Shown here in pieces: positions 49,901-60,165 of a stretch of 64,000 nt of DNA. How positions within the stretch are numbered: position 1 is the stretch's first letter; the number at the start of each line of letters is the position of its first letter. Position numbers and translations under genes: made by a program. The notes beneath the pieces are model-generated. The model saw only the letters and a program-made list of their open reading frames with translations, searched no databases and was not told where the DNA came from. The DNA comes from Amyelois transitella (Eukaryota > Arthropoda > Insecta > Lepidoptera > Pyralidae). The stretch spans positions 4,989,001-5,053,000 of the forward strand of contig NC_083508.1 in the NCBI RefSeq assembly GCF_032362555.1, read 5' to 3'.

Positions 49901-52900
49901 CTTGCATGAAGAGAGTTATGAATGTGGATGAAGCAAAGGAAATATGCAGAGATCGTGGCAAGTGGAAAGAGGAAGTCTCTGCCTACCCCTCCGGGAAAGA
50001 GGCGTGATTTTATGTATGTATGTATGTATGTTTCAAAGATTTTATCATGAGAGGTTTTAATAACTGCATACATACATATTAAATTGAAAATATTGAAAAA
50101 ATAAATAGCAGGGGTATGTACGTAGGTACGTAGTTTAAGTTTTCATCGTAAATTGGTTTATTTAGGTTGGTATTTTATTTTCTTTTTGTTTATCTTTGGA
50201 AACATAGCTATACTCGTAGTAATTAGGTTATAAGGTAAAGGAGCAAAAGCTCAATAGAGGGATACATACAAACATACATATGGTCACGTCTATATCCCTT
50301 GCGGGGTAGACAGAGTCAACAGTCTTGAAAAGACTGAATGCAGTCTTGAAAAGACTGAATGGCCACTTCAGCTATTTGGCTTTATGATAGAATTGAGATT
50401 CAAATAGTGACAGATTGCTAGCCCATCGCCTAAAAGAGAATCGCAAGTTTGTAAGCCTATACCTTAGTTACCTTTTACAACATCCATTGGAAAGAGATGG
50501 AGTGGTCCATTTTATGTATTGGTGCCAGGAACCACACGGCACTAAACTGTTAGGTGCAAAATACTCGAATACTTACCAGCAACCTGTTGGAATGCCTCTT
50601 TTCCATGCTCGTCCTTCTTCAGCCAGCAGAAGGCCCACCTGAACCGCCTCGACCATAGCCCAGTGACCTTCCGATGGTGGCGGACCTGGTTGGGGGTGTC
50701 TTGCATGTCCCCGTACCGCACTGAGCCCAGGGGGTCGAACACCATGAACAGTCCCAGCAGGGTCAGCCCCAGTTGCACCCAATTGAAAAGGACTATACCT
50801 GTATAAATAATATATAGTAAGTCAACGAAGGAATCAAGGTAAAGTTAATTCTTACTAATCTTAATTACTATTTTATAAGGCTTTTTGTAATATTTGTCGA
50901 ATTGGCGAGTCACTAGAAAAAATACCTGGAGGAATAATTCAACGCCTCAAAAGATATAACATGCAACCTTTGAGGCCTTGACCTACTGCAAATAATCTTC
51001 CTTTTGCATTATTGCAGTCTCAGCAATTGATTTCAAAGCCTAGGTTTCGCTTAGTTAAAGTGATACATACTTGACAGGTAAGTTTTTTTGGTCAGTTTTT
51101 TACATTTCTGTACGTACTGTTCTTATTAAATCAATAATTTATACCTTATCTGTCTATAAAAAACGACCAAAATTTTCCTAAAACGAGCATTTCATTGAAA
51201 TTGGTCATAACTGATCATAAAAAAATCGATACCAATATCAACACGCAAACTAAATTCCGTTGATCGAATAACGTGGCCTTAGACGCTATTACTTTGCAGT
51301 AGGGTTGCCAGAGCGCCACACCAAATGGCCGGACAGACTTGCAAGTTTGGCCTAACATATAGGTAACAAGGCCGGACGCCCGGCATTTTGTTTCACACAT
51401 TTAATATATTACATATTTAGTTAAAACTGAAATTAAGATGTATTTTTTGTACGTACTACGAAAAATTCTTTATAGATCGAAATCGTATTTAGTGTAAACC
51501 ATTGGCGCTCGTAAGTCTCGACCTGTATAAAACTCTTCTGTTACTAAGTGATTGATTGACAGTTAACGTACAGATCGAACCGTAGCGTCTAGGGACTTGA
51601 AATTTGGCATGTAGGTTCCAAGTGTGGTTTAAGGGTGAAATTTCATATACGAGGGCGCTTTTAATCCCCGATATAAAAGGAGCCTAAAAAGCCGGACAGG
51701 CTGAAGACCGTAAATTTCAATCAGAAAATAAGAAGCCTGACTATTTCCATCTTAAGCCTGACGCCTGGTAACCCTAATTGCAAGGGTGGCTGTTACACGT
51801 TCGGTAAGTACACGTGGAAGGATATACGTCCTTATGTAAATGGTAGGATAATACGTCCGCCCCGCCACGTGTAACTGCATGTGCCGTGTTGCATCAGGGT
51901 TACATGTTTGCGTTTTAGATAATTAAAAAGGTACGTTTTCGTTACACTGGGGGTTTAATTTAGTTTGAGTGCTAACAGATGCTGTTACGGTCAACGTCGT
52001 GAAGAAATCTGCACATTTGAGTAACTGGATGTGTGTAACCACGATGGGCTTGATCAAACTGGCACCACTCTTCTCCAGAGAGGTGAGTATGTTATCGTGA
52101 ACATTAAAGGAAGATGTTTTAGTTATGCTGGCGCTTCTTTGCTAAATTTATTAAAGTTAGGGTACATAACTCTAGACTAGATACAAAGTTTTATATGAAT
52201 AAGGGAAGTATGCGCATTACGTGTTTTTATCTATTTTGGTTGAATTTACAAACCGGGCATTATAAAAATGTTATGTATAAATGGTATAATTTGGCTTTCA
52301 TATGAAGCTCTTTGTAATAATATGGTGAGATAGCAATTATTAGTAGGTACATAATTACTATATCTTGACATAATCCTTCATTCTTTCATATTGTAATTAA
52401 GCCATAATATTTTCTAATGTACTTGTAGAGATATAAATAAATCATTACGGCATGAATGCGATGACACAAAGACAAGTTTTATTAGCACTTAGCAGTACAA
52501 TCCCGTAGTCTCACTATATGTATGGAAATTATTTTAAAGTTAATTGCCGGCAATGCATGAAAGGAAGAAGGAAGTGACATAGATATTTTGTCTCCTAGCT
52601 GTTTGGTAATCTAAAGTTTCTGTCTACCCCTATGAGAAATTTACCTATTATAATCTGTATTGTTTGTTTGTTTGTAATATCTTTTTTTGCACAGAAATTA
52701 ACACAGTTACAAGAAATAGTATATACTTTACATATATACAAGTACTATTGTTATTTGCGATACATTCAAAACTGAATTGTTATACTTACTTTGTATTACT
52801 ATGCTAGAGAAACTATCCTTAACGGTGCATTTTATGACGTCACAAAACATCCACATAGTGCCCATTATATTCAAGGCTAATTCTGGCAACACCAGCAGCA

Positions 52901-55900
52901 CCCTGCGGACAATGGAAAATTAAATATTTGCTTTCAATTAATTATACATTCGAAGCGGATGGACAAACAGACCGACAATCGAGCGCTCGTTCTATTTATT
53001 TGTTTTTACTTAATTCCAATTCATAATTGATTGTTTACAGTTTCGACGAACGAATTTAAATTTTGATGGCCTTGAACCGCAAATAAAGTAGTACCTCTGT
53101 GTATAGGAAATTCAAAATAAAGTGACAAAAGCGTTATATTATTGGGACAACAATGGTAGATCTATTAGTAGTGGTTGTCTTCCTGGCGTAATCCGGTCGT
53201 GTCTTCCCGCAAGAGGAGCCGCAATGCTTACGATACAGGATTTTTTTTTCAATCATCAAGTCAGTATTTTACACGAATCTGTCTGATCTCTGTGAAAAAC
53301 ATCTGAGTTATGGAAAAAGAGAAGAAATTTGACGGAACTCATGTGTTTTCCTTATTTCGTAAAATAATGATACTAGTATCGTTAATATGTAACACCAATA
53401 AAAATAAAATGGAACGTTAACCCACATCAAAAAAAAGAATCATGTTCACTCACTTGAGCAGTAGTAACGGCGACACAAATCTCCTCTTATCGACATCCGT
53501 GATGGTTCCCCTGGCCGACTGCTGCGCCAGGGCTGCCAGGAGCAGCATCAGCACGGCCTGCAGCGCCAAGGTGCCGCACAGGTATAGCCGGACGAAAGCC
53601 CCGCCGTGCCACCCCTCCGTCTGACATTGCCACGTGATAGGGAATAAGACTTCTACCACCAACGCTATTAGCACCAGCCTGGGAAGAATAAAACATCATT
53701 AATCAATCTATAAAACCAGCAATATAATATACCAATATAATAATAACCATTCTGCTGCTGAGTGACAGACAAAGTATAGACGAAACTACTGAGCGGAGGA
53801 AGCTGAAATTTGACATATAGGTTATTTGAGGAGTGTAAGCGAGCGCTAAGGGACAGTTTCCCAAAATTCCGGCGTTAACAGAAATTAACGGGATTACGGG
53901 AAAGAGGCGTGATTTAAATGTATGTAACATAAAAGTATGTACGAGTACATTCAAATCTTTCAGTTGCATACCTCTTTCGCTTTATCCACATTCATAAGTT
54001 ACTCCTAGTTAGCTCATTGATTTAGAGTATGAATTGAAATAATGTTCGTCTAGGCCTTCCCCACAACATAAAACATAGCCAGCCAATGTCGTGAAAATAA
54101 TTTTAGAAGTGGCGCAAGTGACTGAAGACGAAAGGTATAATTCCATATTTTTTTATTTTATTGTTGCCCCGATTCAATTCATATTATTTTTATAAATGGG
54201 AACTGGAAAAGGCAGCATGCAAGTTCTTGGAGCATCTTTGCCAACAACATGTTTTACATGCGGTGTAATGTTTTGGCAAAGTTTTAAGTCGGGTGTATCA
54301 GCTGTACTTACTCCGCCTTGAAGATTTATTGGCCATCAAATGTATTAAGTTGTAACACGTTCACAGAAGGAGAATGTGTTCGTATTCTACTCTGTCAGAA
54401 CATGGCCGACGATAGTAAAAGTACGATATATTGTATTTTCCGAGAAAAAAAATGCGGCTTACCAACCAGGAATATTTTTTGTTAGGAGAAGAATAAAAGA
54501 GCCAGAAAATAAAAGAAGGGTCAGTTAAGTTCAAAATGATAATTCATCCTTAGAAAATACCTAAGTAATGAACTGAAAAGGTATTCTGTTTCCACACAAT
54601 TCTTTTGATATAATAAGTTCAAGGTTTTTTACTCTCATAATATAACCAAGAAATATGTATGTAAATAAAAAATCTGTATGAATATTAAAAGAGATGAGAT
54701 GGAACACTCTTGTTTGTCAACAATTACATTGCTTTCTCCGTCGTAATAATGTGATTTTTGCCTTAAGAAATCTAATGCATTTACATTATCTTGATGTTGC
54801 GTTGTTGTGAACTTCGTTTGCTGTATTTCTAGGTAAAGTTATTTATATTTCATCACATATTTATGAGTAATAGTTATAAAACAATATTATCTTATAAAAA
54901 AATTCGCATGTATTCACAACATGAATGCAGTCACAACACATAATAAGGTCCACCATTTAAGTCGAATTATTTCACCTATGCTTTCACCAGGCTTTTGGAA
55001 ATGGAAACTTGAAATGAATAAATGTTAAATCTACTTGGTTTACCCGGGTGATATCACATAGATTCTGTAAAATTAAGACGTATAAAGATAAGAAGTTTAA
55101 GTACTTTATTTAAAAGTAACTATTTTGAACCAACTAAATTGTAGTTCTTCCCATGTTGTTGTCATTCGTGACTTACGTCACGACCAATTACAACAAAAAC
55201 GTCCGATTGTAATTATAAGCAATATTCGCAATAGGCAGTAATGGAGGCAATCAAATCGATACAGTAGACAATTTAAAAGCCATTATGGAGCAATCAAACT
55301 GTGCCCGAAGGTCGCTGAAAGCATCCGCTGGCAGCCGAACGGAGAAAGCTCATTCATATTAATGTACTAGCAACAAGTGAAGTGCCCTGATTGGACAGCC
55401 TGCTCACCCCTGGCTTCTGGCAATCGTCTTTATTATTGAAACACCGAAATAAGATGCAGTATTTGTTTGAAAATTCTAGCTTTTACCACAGAATTTTTAA
55501 GAGTAAAACATGATTGTGTTTTTGAGTTGGGATTTTTCGTGATATAGGGTGGCCTCTGGCCTAGTTTGTAAGACAAATTCAACTGGTCTATATAAGTTTG
55601 AATAAAAGTTTGAGATATAATTTTTTGTTAGGGAATTTATATTTACATGCATGTTTAAACCCAACTGTATTATACCATAGTATTTTGAAAAAAAGATTTT
55701 GTTATAACGGATTTGTATGTAACGGATTAACTGAAAAAAATTCTGAAATCATTTCATGTGAAGTAGACCTTGAAGTAATATACTGCTTTTTATCCTGTAA
55801 ATCTCCAAGAAAACTTTAGTAATTTAAACGTTAAGTTTAATTATTTATGGAAATTTTGCGGTAAAAGTATATAAATAACAACAATTAAGAACGTTCTTGA

Positions 55901-57274
55901 ACCCCTGAGGGACAGGGTCTGAAATCCTGTTCGTTTGCCTTTATGATTTAATTTTATGAGCCGCTGAAGGCCCGCGATGTCATCAGGTGTTCACGCCTTT
56001 AGATCAAAGACAGGTGTCCATTCAGTACTACATTATAAGGCTTTATTAAAATCGACAACAGGAAGATGAATCTTTTCAAATAAATTCTGTAATGAGACAA
56101 AATGATTTTTTGGGAGGACGCTTAAATACTTTAACTATTTAAGCGTCCTCCCAAATATCATTACATTCTTTTAAAAAAAATATGTTTTTAAATACGGTAT
56201 CATATAAGTATATATTGTACTTGTAAAAAAATCCACTATTAAAAGGAAAGCCTCGCAACTGTGAAATGTTTTCCTTGATCTAATAAAAGCAGAATAATAA
56301 TATAGCCCGAGACTTTCCCAACCCTTCGGTATCGAACAGTATTGTATAGTCGACAGGGTATTTATAGATTCCCGCCAGACTAATGATCTCCGCTCACGGG
56401 AACATTTTCTCAGAATATTATCTATTATGTTAGGGGCGCAGGGCTACAGACAGAATTATATAATTATTATATGATTCAAAATGTATAATAAGCTTTTCCA
56501 AGCCTTCGGTCGCTAGACGAGGTTTATAAAAGTTATTTCGTAACTATTCATTTACCTCTAGATTTTATGCTGAATAGGACATTGAACTTCAAACCAACAT
56601 CTAATGATGATACTTGTGTCTACGAATTAATAAAACAGTTTTTGGACCGTTAGGATGCGAGAAATAATATTTTTAGACATTTTAATTTTTCCAATTAAAG
56701 TCCTTGATTTTATCATAGTATGATAAAATCTAGGACCTAAATTGGCCCTCTCAAAATACGTAATGAAGGTAATATTCAGGACTATCTACCCCTGCCGACA
56801 CCTAAGGGGCGGCATAAATTAAATCTGTGTGGCACTAGGTATATTTTTTGCGAGGCTTTCCTTGAAATCTCGCCGAAGCCCGCTTATTTACATATTTCAG
56901 GACGGCAATCTCCGTCTTACGTATCTACATATTTTTGTTATAAAATAGTATTTTTTTAAGTAATATGAAAAGTGGGATGAGTTTCTCCATTCGTCTGTGC
57001 GTTTTATGTTTGTTTTTACTATTTAGCCAATACTAAACCGACGGGTGGTCCGGTGGACCCATATTTAACACGTTGAGATGTGATTAGATTTACATTTTAT
57101 ACTTTAACTTCTCTTTTTTCTAGTGTGTTTTATCAAAAAAATCTATCTACTGATTTTTTTAAATTAATCTATTATTTACCAAACGAATCTGAAGAGCAGC
57201 TCGAAGATACTGGGGAACACGAGGTCGTCGGAGGCTGCCAGCCACTTGCGCCCCAGGAGCCGCAGCGCCGGCAT
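39967..57274 (-). CDS. DAGLB: Sn1-specific diacylglycerol lipase beta-like, upstream copy (B)
   Basis: Fourteen exons close in phase to 681 aa: 57274-57180, 53678-53454, 52902-52790, 50798-50577, 48988-48673, 47601-47478, 47148-47025, 45986-45861, 45774-45682, 45423-45269, 44964-44818, 40911-40799, 40552-40532, 40138-39967. Exons 1, 3 and 6-10 have the same lengths as in copy A (95, 113, 124, 124, 126, 93, 155) and the corresponding phases agree. It starts MPALRLLGRKW..SDDLVFP, has four N-terminal hydrophobic segments ending FDPLG, and a complete triad: Ser451 (GHSLG), Asp503 (GVGDDLV), His607 (GRILH). It ends PRMLLDHLPENV..YRVHVV, so it is beta-type. A CTCCTTCTTTCCAG acceptor just before the ATG implies a 5' UTR exon. 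Its introns hold an RTE copy, an RTE stub, SINEs and a terminal-inverted-repeat element. Exon 13 is a 21-nt microexon. Confidence 0.93.
40532..40552 (-). other. 21-nt phase-neutral microexon of DAGL-B
   Basis: CAATGAAGATGATGAAGAAAG is bounded by 'ctaaatag' and 'gtaaat' on the minus strand. It enters and leaves in phase 2, adding NNEDDEE before an Arg. Skipping it keeps the frame. Copy A has no counterpart at this junction. Exon status is inferred from splice signals and phase. Confidence 0.55.
41005..43656 (-). mobile_element. RTE-like non-LTR retrotransposon, copy 2 (longest)
   Basis: A 2.65-kb insertion in DAGL-B intron 11, on the same strand as the gene, bounded by a 10-bp duplication. 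The 3' end is a short ATGT repeat just after the ORF stop (TGA at 41028-41030), the microsatellite tail typical of RTE elements. The 5' end cuts into the endonuclease domain, so it is a 5'-truncated copy. Confidence 0.92.
41028..43656 (-). CDS. Endonuclease/reverse transcriptase ORF of RTE copy 2, 5'-truncated
   Basis: One uninterrupted frame of more than 870 codons. The C-terminal half of an APE-type endonuclease is seen first (LGDFNGWVG, later IDSDHLLV), then a lysine/glutamate-rich linker, then a reverse transcriptase. RT boxes, counted from the TTG at 43640: FVDLEKAYD near 495, GVRQGCVASPWLFNLFMD near 555, YADD near 595-598. The C-terminal region has RWFGHVERM and GRPRRTYLDQIKDVL, as in RTE-type proteins. 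The frame stays open past 43640 to the duplication, so no genuine start codon exists. Known: RTE elements encode one EN-RT protein. Inference: this copy is dead because of truncation, but its frame is undamaged, hence young. Confidence 0.88.
45600..45631. repeat. Short perfect hairpin in DAGL-B intron 8
   Basis: ACAACCCACA and TGTGGGTTGT flank a 12-nt loop. The arms are only 10 bp and the function is unknown. Confidence 0.5.
46157..46182. repeat. (AT)n microsatellite
   Basis: Alternating AT run in DAGL-B intron 7. Confidence 0.85.
46529..46655. mobile_element. Old, rearranged RTE-like fragment
   Basis: Bases 46529-46610 match the RTE sense sequence on the plus strand ('gcactttctatgcatgaggt' then 'gagcagtctcttaatacgag'). 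From 46611 the text switches to the opposite orientation ('cctttctaaatcttaaatcactca', then 'ttcctctcaattctgtcat'). It is diverged from the young copies. Confidence 0.6.
46929..46959. repeat. (AT)n microsatellite
   Basis: Alternating TA run in DAGL-B intron 7, 66 bp from the exon 7 donor. Confidence 0.85.
48225..48320 (+). repeat. Degenerate SINE head in DAGL-B intron 5
   Basis: 'catgcataggtatatataatcatgtctttatcaattgcagg.tag' then 'caatagtcccaaaaggact' follows the SINE head order with many substitutions. Confidence 0.4.
49796..50040 (+). mobile_element. 219-bp RTE-like stub with 13-bp duplication
   Basis: Bases 49809-50027 are the last about 200 bp of the RTE ORF (plus strand, ending in TGA) and the (TATG)n tail. 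They are flanked by ATGTTTCAAAGAT at 49796-49808 and 50028-50040. It encodes GRPRRTYYLDQIKDVL with one extra Tyr relative to the large copies. It lies in DAGL-B intron 4, opposite to the gene. Confidence 0.88.
50270..50543 (+). mobile_element. Full-length SINE with internal 21-bp duplication
   Basis: The best copy of the family: head 'tggtcacgtctatatccctt', middle 'caaatagtgacagattgctagcccatcgcc', tail 'catccattggaaagagatgg' and 'ggtgccaggaaccac'. The segment CAGTCTTGAAAAGACTGAATG is present twice in tandem (about 50320-50362). It ends about 34 bp from the DAGL-B exon 4 donor. Confidence 0.8.
51301..51775. mobile_element. 475-bp element with 11-bp imperfect terminal inverted repeats
   Basis: The left end AGGGTTGCCAG (51301-51311) pairs with the right end CTGGTAACCCT (51765-51775) with one mismatch, or 12 bp with one more base each side. 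The interior repeats 'ggccggac'/'gccggac' phrases and contains the widespread insect segment 'cttgaaatttggcatgtaggtt' (51598-51619). Flanks TTTGCAGT and ATTGCAAG match only partly, so a target duplication is uncertain. In DAGL-B intron 3. Confidence 0.55.
52044..52082 (+). other. Candidate first coding exon on the plus strand inside DAGL-B intron 3
   Basis: 'accacgATGG' opens 13 codons, MGLIKLAPLFSRE, ending at a consensus donor (GAG/gtgagt). The preceding about 250 bp are richer in CpG than the surroundings. The product is not recognised and no convincing second exon was found downstream. It may be chance. Confidence 0.25.
53755..54075. mobile_element. Mosaic of degenerate repeat fragments in DAGL-B intron 1
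   Basis: 53780-53840 recalls the 'gagcgga..ctgaaatttg.catataggtt' repeat (compare 51580-51640). 53896-53930 is an RTE 3' end on the plus strand ('gggaaagaggcgtgattt' plus a tail). 53970-53998 and 54043-54062 are diverged RTE pieces on the minus strand ('tctttcgctttatccacattcataa', 'gttcgtctaggccttcc'). Confidence 0.5.
55230..55440. other. GC-richer island in DAGL-B intron 1
   Basis: About 200 bp of balanced composition in AT-rich DNA, with no ORF and no repeat I recognise. It contains CCAAT-type boxes ('ctgattggacagcc'). It could be an enhancer, an alternative promoter of DAGL-B or an unrecognised old repeat. Confidence 0.3.
56110..56154. repeat. Perfect 19-bp hairpin, 7-nt loop, in DAGL-B intron 1
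   Basis: TTGGGAGGACGCTTAAATA (56110-56128) and its exact reverse complement (56136-56154) flank CTTTAAC. Pairing continues imperfectly outward (AATGAT..ATCATT). Confidence 0.8.
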
Positions 57275-58189
57275 CCTGGAAAGAAGGAGCAGTTCATTTA
57301 TACGAGTAATATTATTGAAGTTCTTTGGGGAGTGGGCAGTCTAAGATTTTTGAAAAATCCTCACGGTATTGTATTTACAATACGGTGGGGATTTACAAAA
57401 ATCTTAGACTTTAGAGTGGGATTTTATTTATTCATTTATTTATACTTTATTGTACATTACATACCAACTGTATGGTAGGTACATTAAACATTATCTCACA
57501 GTAAAGACGCGGCGATAATAACAAAATAAAAAAAATAACAACATTTATGTAATTAACTATTTTAACTGACCCAATAAACACACACATAAATTAACGATTA
57601 CGGTAACCAGAAAGCTCAGAAAATAAATATTATTTGGTGAAGTTCTTTTTTCACTTCACCATACTAATATAAGTTCAATGGGATACTACATGATAAGTAC
57701 TTAGTATAGGAATATTTTAAAGGTATGTTAATGCCAGGCATTGGCTATGGCGAGGTAACAATCATTTACCTAATCTATTTTCACAGCATGTGAAACGATT
57801 GTTTTCGATACAAGCATTTTTTAGCAAATTCACCGGAAGCCGTATGTAAATATTTTCTTAGTCGGGAGTGAATGTTATTTTATTATAGCCTCATTAATTT
57901 GAACTAAAGACGGCAACCATTACACTAGGTCAGGGAAGAAGATAGATAGGTAATTTAATTTAGTAACAAAATATTAGTCACTTGCTCCAATTAGGTACTA
58001 TTGTATTGAATTAGTTAATGTAACTTTTTTCTTTATAAAACTATATGCGCCAGATGTTTTTGACCAAAAAGAAATTAAGCTCCAAAATACATAGTAGTAC
58101 AAAGTAGAATAGGATCAGCCAATAGAAAATACTTTGCTAAATCTTGACTGTGCGAGTATGTAAATTAAGATGCCTTGTCTTAGACAGCT
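57275..58189. other. 5' flank of DAGL-B exon 1
   Basis: It begins with the acceptor of a 5' UTR intron and contains the fold-back at 57338-57410. The rest is AT-rich with no gene or clear repeat. Confidence 0.5.
57338..57410. repeat. Fold-back repeat with about 35-bp imperfect arms
   Basis: AGTCTAAGATTTTT...GTATTGTA pairs with TACAATAC...AAAAATCTTAGACT across a 3-5 nt turn, with about four mismatches. It is about 65 bp 5' of the DAGL-B start codon. Confidence 0.7.
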
Positions 58190-58199
58190 TTAATTACAT

Positions 58200-60030
58200 A
58201 CATACATACATACATACATAAAATCACGCCTCTTTCCCGGAGGGGTAGGCAGAGACTACCTCTTTCCACTTGCCACGATCTCTGCATACTTCTTTCGCTT
58301 CGTCCACATTCATAACTCTCTTCATACAAGCTCGGCGGTTTCGGGTACTTTTGACCTGACCCTTTACCAGGACGTCCTTAATTTGATCAAGATACGTTCG
58401 TCTAGGTCTTCCCACTCCGACCTTTCCCTCCACACTCTCCTTGTATATCTGCTTAGTCAACCTGCTTTCATTCATCCTCTCCACATGACCGAACCATCTT
58501 AACATACCCTTTTCTATTCCTGTAACTACATCTTCTTTCACATCACAACATTCCCTTATCACGCTGTTCCTTATCCTGTCACTCAATTTCACACCCATCA
58601 TACTCCTTAACGCTCTCATTTCCACTGCATTTATTCTGCTTTCATGCTTCTTTTGCCATACCCAACTTTCACTCCCATACATTAATGTCGGGACCAACAC
58701 GCCCCTGTGCACAGCCAGTCGAGCCTTTTTGGATAGTTTCTGACTGCTCATAAAGGCATGCAAAGCTCCATTCACCATGTTCCCCGCGTTCACTCTCCTT
58801 TCAATATCACTATCATACTTGCCATCTGATGTAAACTTTGATCCTAGATATACAAACTCTTTCACTTGCTCCACTTTTTCTCCTCCAATCAAAATATTAC
58901 ATGCTGTCATTTCTTTCTCCATTTCAAAAACCAGTGTTTTAGTTTTACTTACGTTCACTTTCATTCCTTTCTCTTTTAAAGCTTCATGCATACAGTTTAC
59001 CATCTCCTGTAACTCCTCCGCTGATGACGCCAGTATAACCTGATCGTCGGCATAGAGCAGACATTTGACGAGTAACTCATTCATCCTTAATCCACTTTTA
59101 GACTCTTTCAAATCTGTCAAACAGCTATCCATAAATAGGTTGAACAGCCACGGTGACGCAACACATCCTTGCCTAACGCCTTTCTCAATCTTAAACCACT
59201 CAGTGTGCGCTCCGTTTATCCTGACACAAGCACTCGAATCCTCATATAAGGATTTCAGTGCTCGTATTAAGAGACTGCTCACCCCATGCATAGAAAGTGC
59301 TGACCACAATTCATTCCTCTCAACTCTGTCATAGGCCTTTTCCAGATCTACGAATGTGCAATAGACTTTTTGACTCTTGGCCAAAAACTTTTCGGCTATG
59401 CACCGCAAGGAAAAGACCTGATCAGTACATCCCATTCCCTTTCGAAATCCCGCTTGAGCATCCCATATTTTGTCATCAGTTTCATTCCTGACTCTAATAC
59501 CATCTAATCTAATACAATACCTTAGCATACAATTTGCCGACGACGCTAAGCAGGCTTATACCACGATAATTTTTGCAGTCCAGCTGTGACCCTTTTCCTT
59601 TGTAAAGTGGCACGATAACAGCCTTACACCAATCTTTTGGTACTCGGCCGCTTCTCCAACACAAATTGAAAAGGCAGTACAACTGACTAGCTACTACGCC
59701 TTTTCCTGCTTTAAGCATCTCGACCGACACTCTATCACACCCAGCAGCCTTTCCCGCTTTCATACTCTTAAGTGCTTCCACAATTTCGAACATTTCAATT
59801 TCGCCTTCCATCTCATTCTCTTTTTCTTCGCTATAGCAGAAATCTTTCTTATTTCCTTCCTTTTTTTCAAATAAACTTTCAAAATAGTCCTTCCATATCT
59901 TTAGTACACATTCTTCTCCTTTCACAACGCTACCATCCTGGCATCTGATCCTAGTCAGCTCTCTGGTTATAGTATTTCCTCGGGCTGACCTTACGGATTT
60001 CCAGAATACTTTCAGATTTGACTGAAAGTC
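58200..60030 (-). mobile_element. RTE-like non-LTR retrotransposon, copy 3
   Basis: A 1.83-kb minus-strand copy. It has an ATGT-repeat tail (58200-58223), ORF stop at 58224-58226, and 5' truncation inside the linker before the RT domain. Nearly identical to copies 1 and 2 apart from one local scar at about 59496-59515. Confidence 0.92.
58224..60030 (-). pseudogene. Frameshifted reverse transcriptase of RTE copy 3
   Basis: Compared with copy 2, the sequence after 'gactcta' near 59496 has 18 bases in place of 5, a net gain of 13 bp that breaks the frame. The upstream part (to 60030) encodes the N-terminal RT region and ends at about 59509. The downstream part (59528-58224) carries the catalytic YADD and the C-terminal domain. 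No endonuclease is present. Not functional. Confidence 0.88.
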
Positions 60031-60118
60031 TTAATTACATTAATTGAGAATAACAACTTAGCTCGTAGGTAAGGGCACCAAAATCTGCCATACAAAATTA
60101 TGATAAATTATTCAAATC

Positions 60119-60165
60119 AATGCACCAGACAACAAGTGTTTCACACAGGTATTGTCTGGTGCATT
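60119..60165. repeat. 14-bp inverted repeat beside RTE copy 3
   Basis: AATGCACCAGACAA (60119-60132) and TTGTCTGGTGCATT (60152-60165) flank a 19-nt loop. Origin unknown; possibly a decayed DNA transposon end. Confidence 0.6.

Larger units (their letters stand above)
58190..60040. repeat. Target-site duplication of RTE copy 3
   Basis: TTAATTACAT occurs at 58190-58199 and 60031-60040, immediately outside the tail and the truncated 5' end. Two bases (TT) on the 5' side also match the element, so the true duplication may be 8 bp. Confidence 0.85.

Noticed and set aside
53487..53699. Alternative minus-strand frame over DAGL-B exon 2, and the similar one at 50573-50782
   Set aside because: Out of phase with the exon joins; the other frame gives the family membrane segments.
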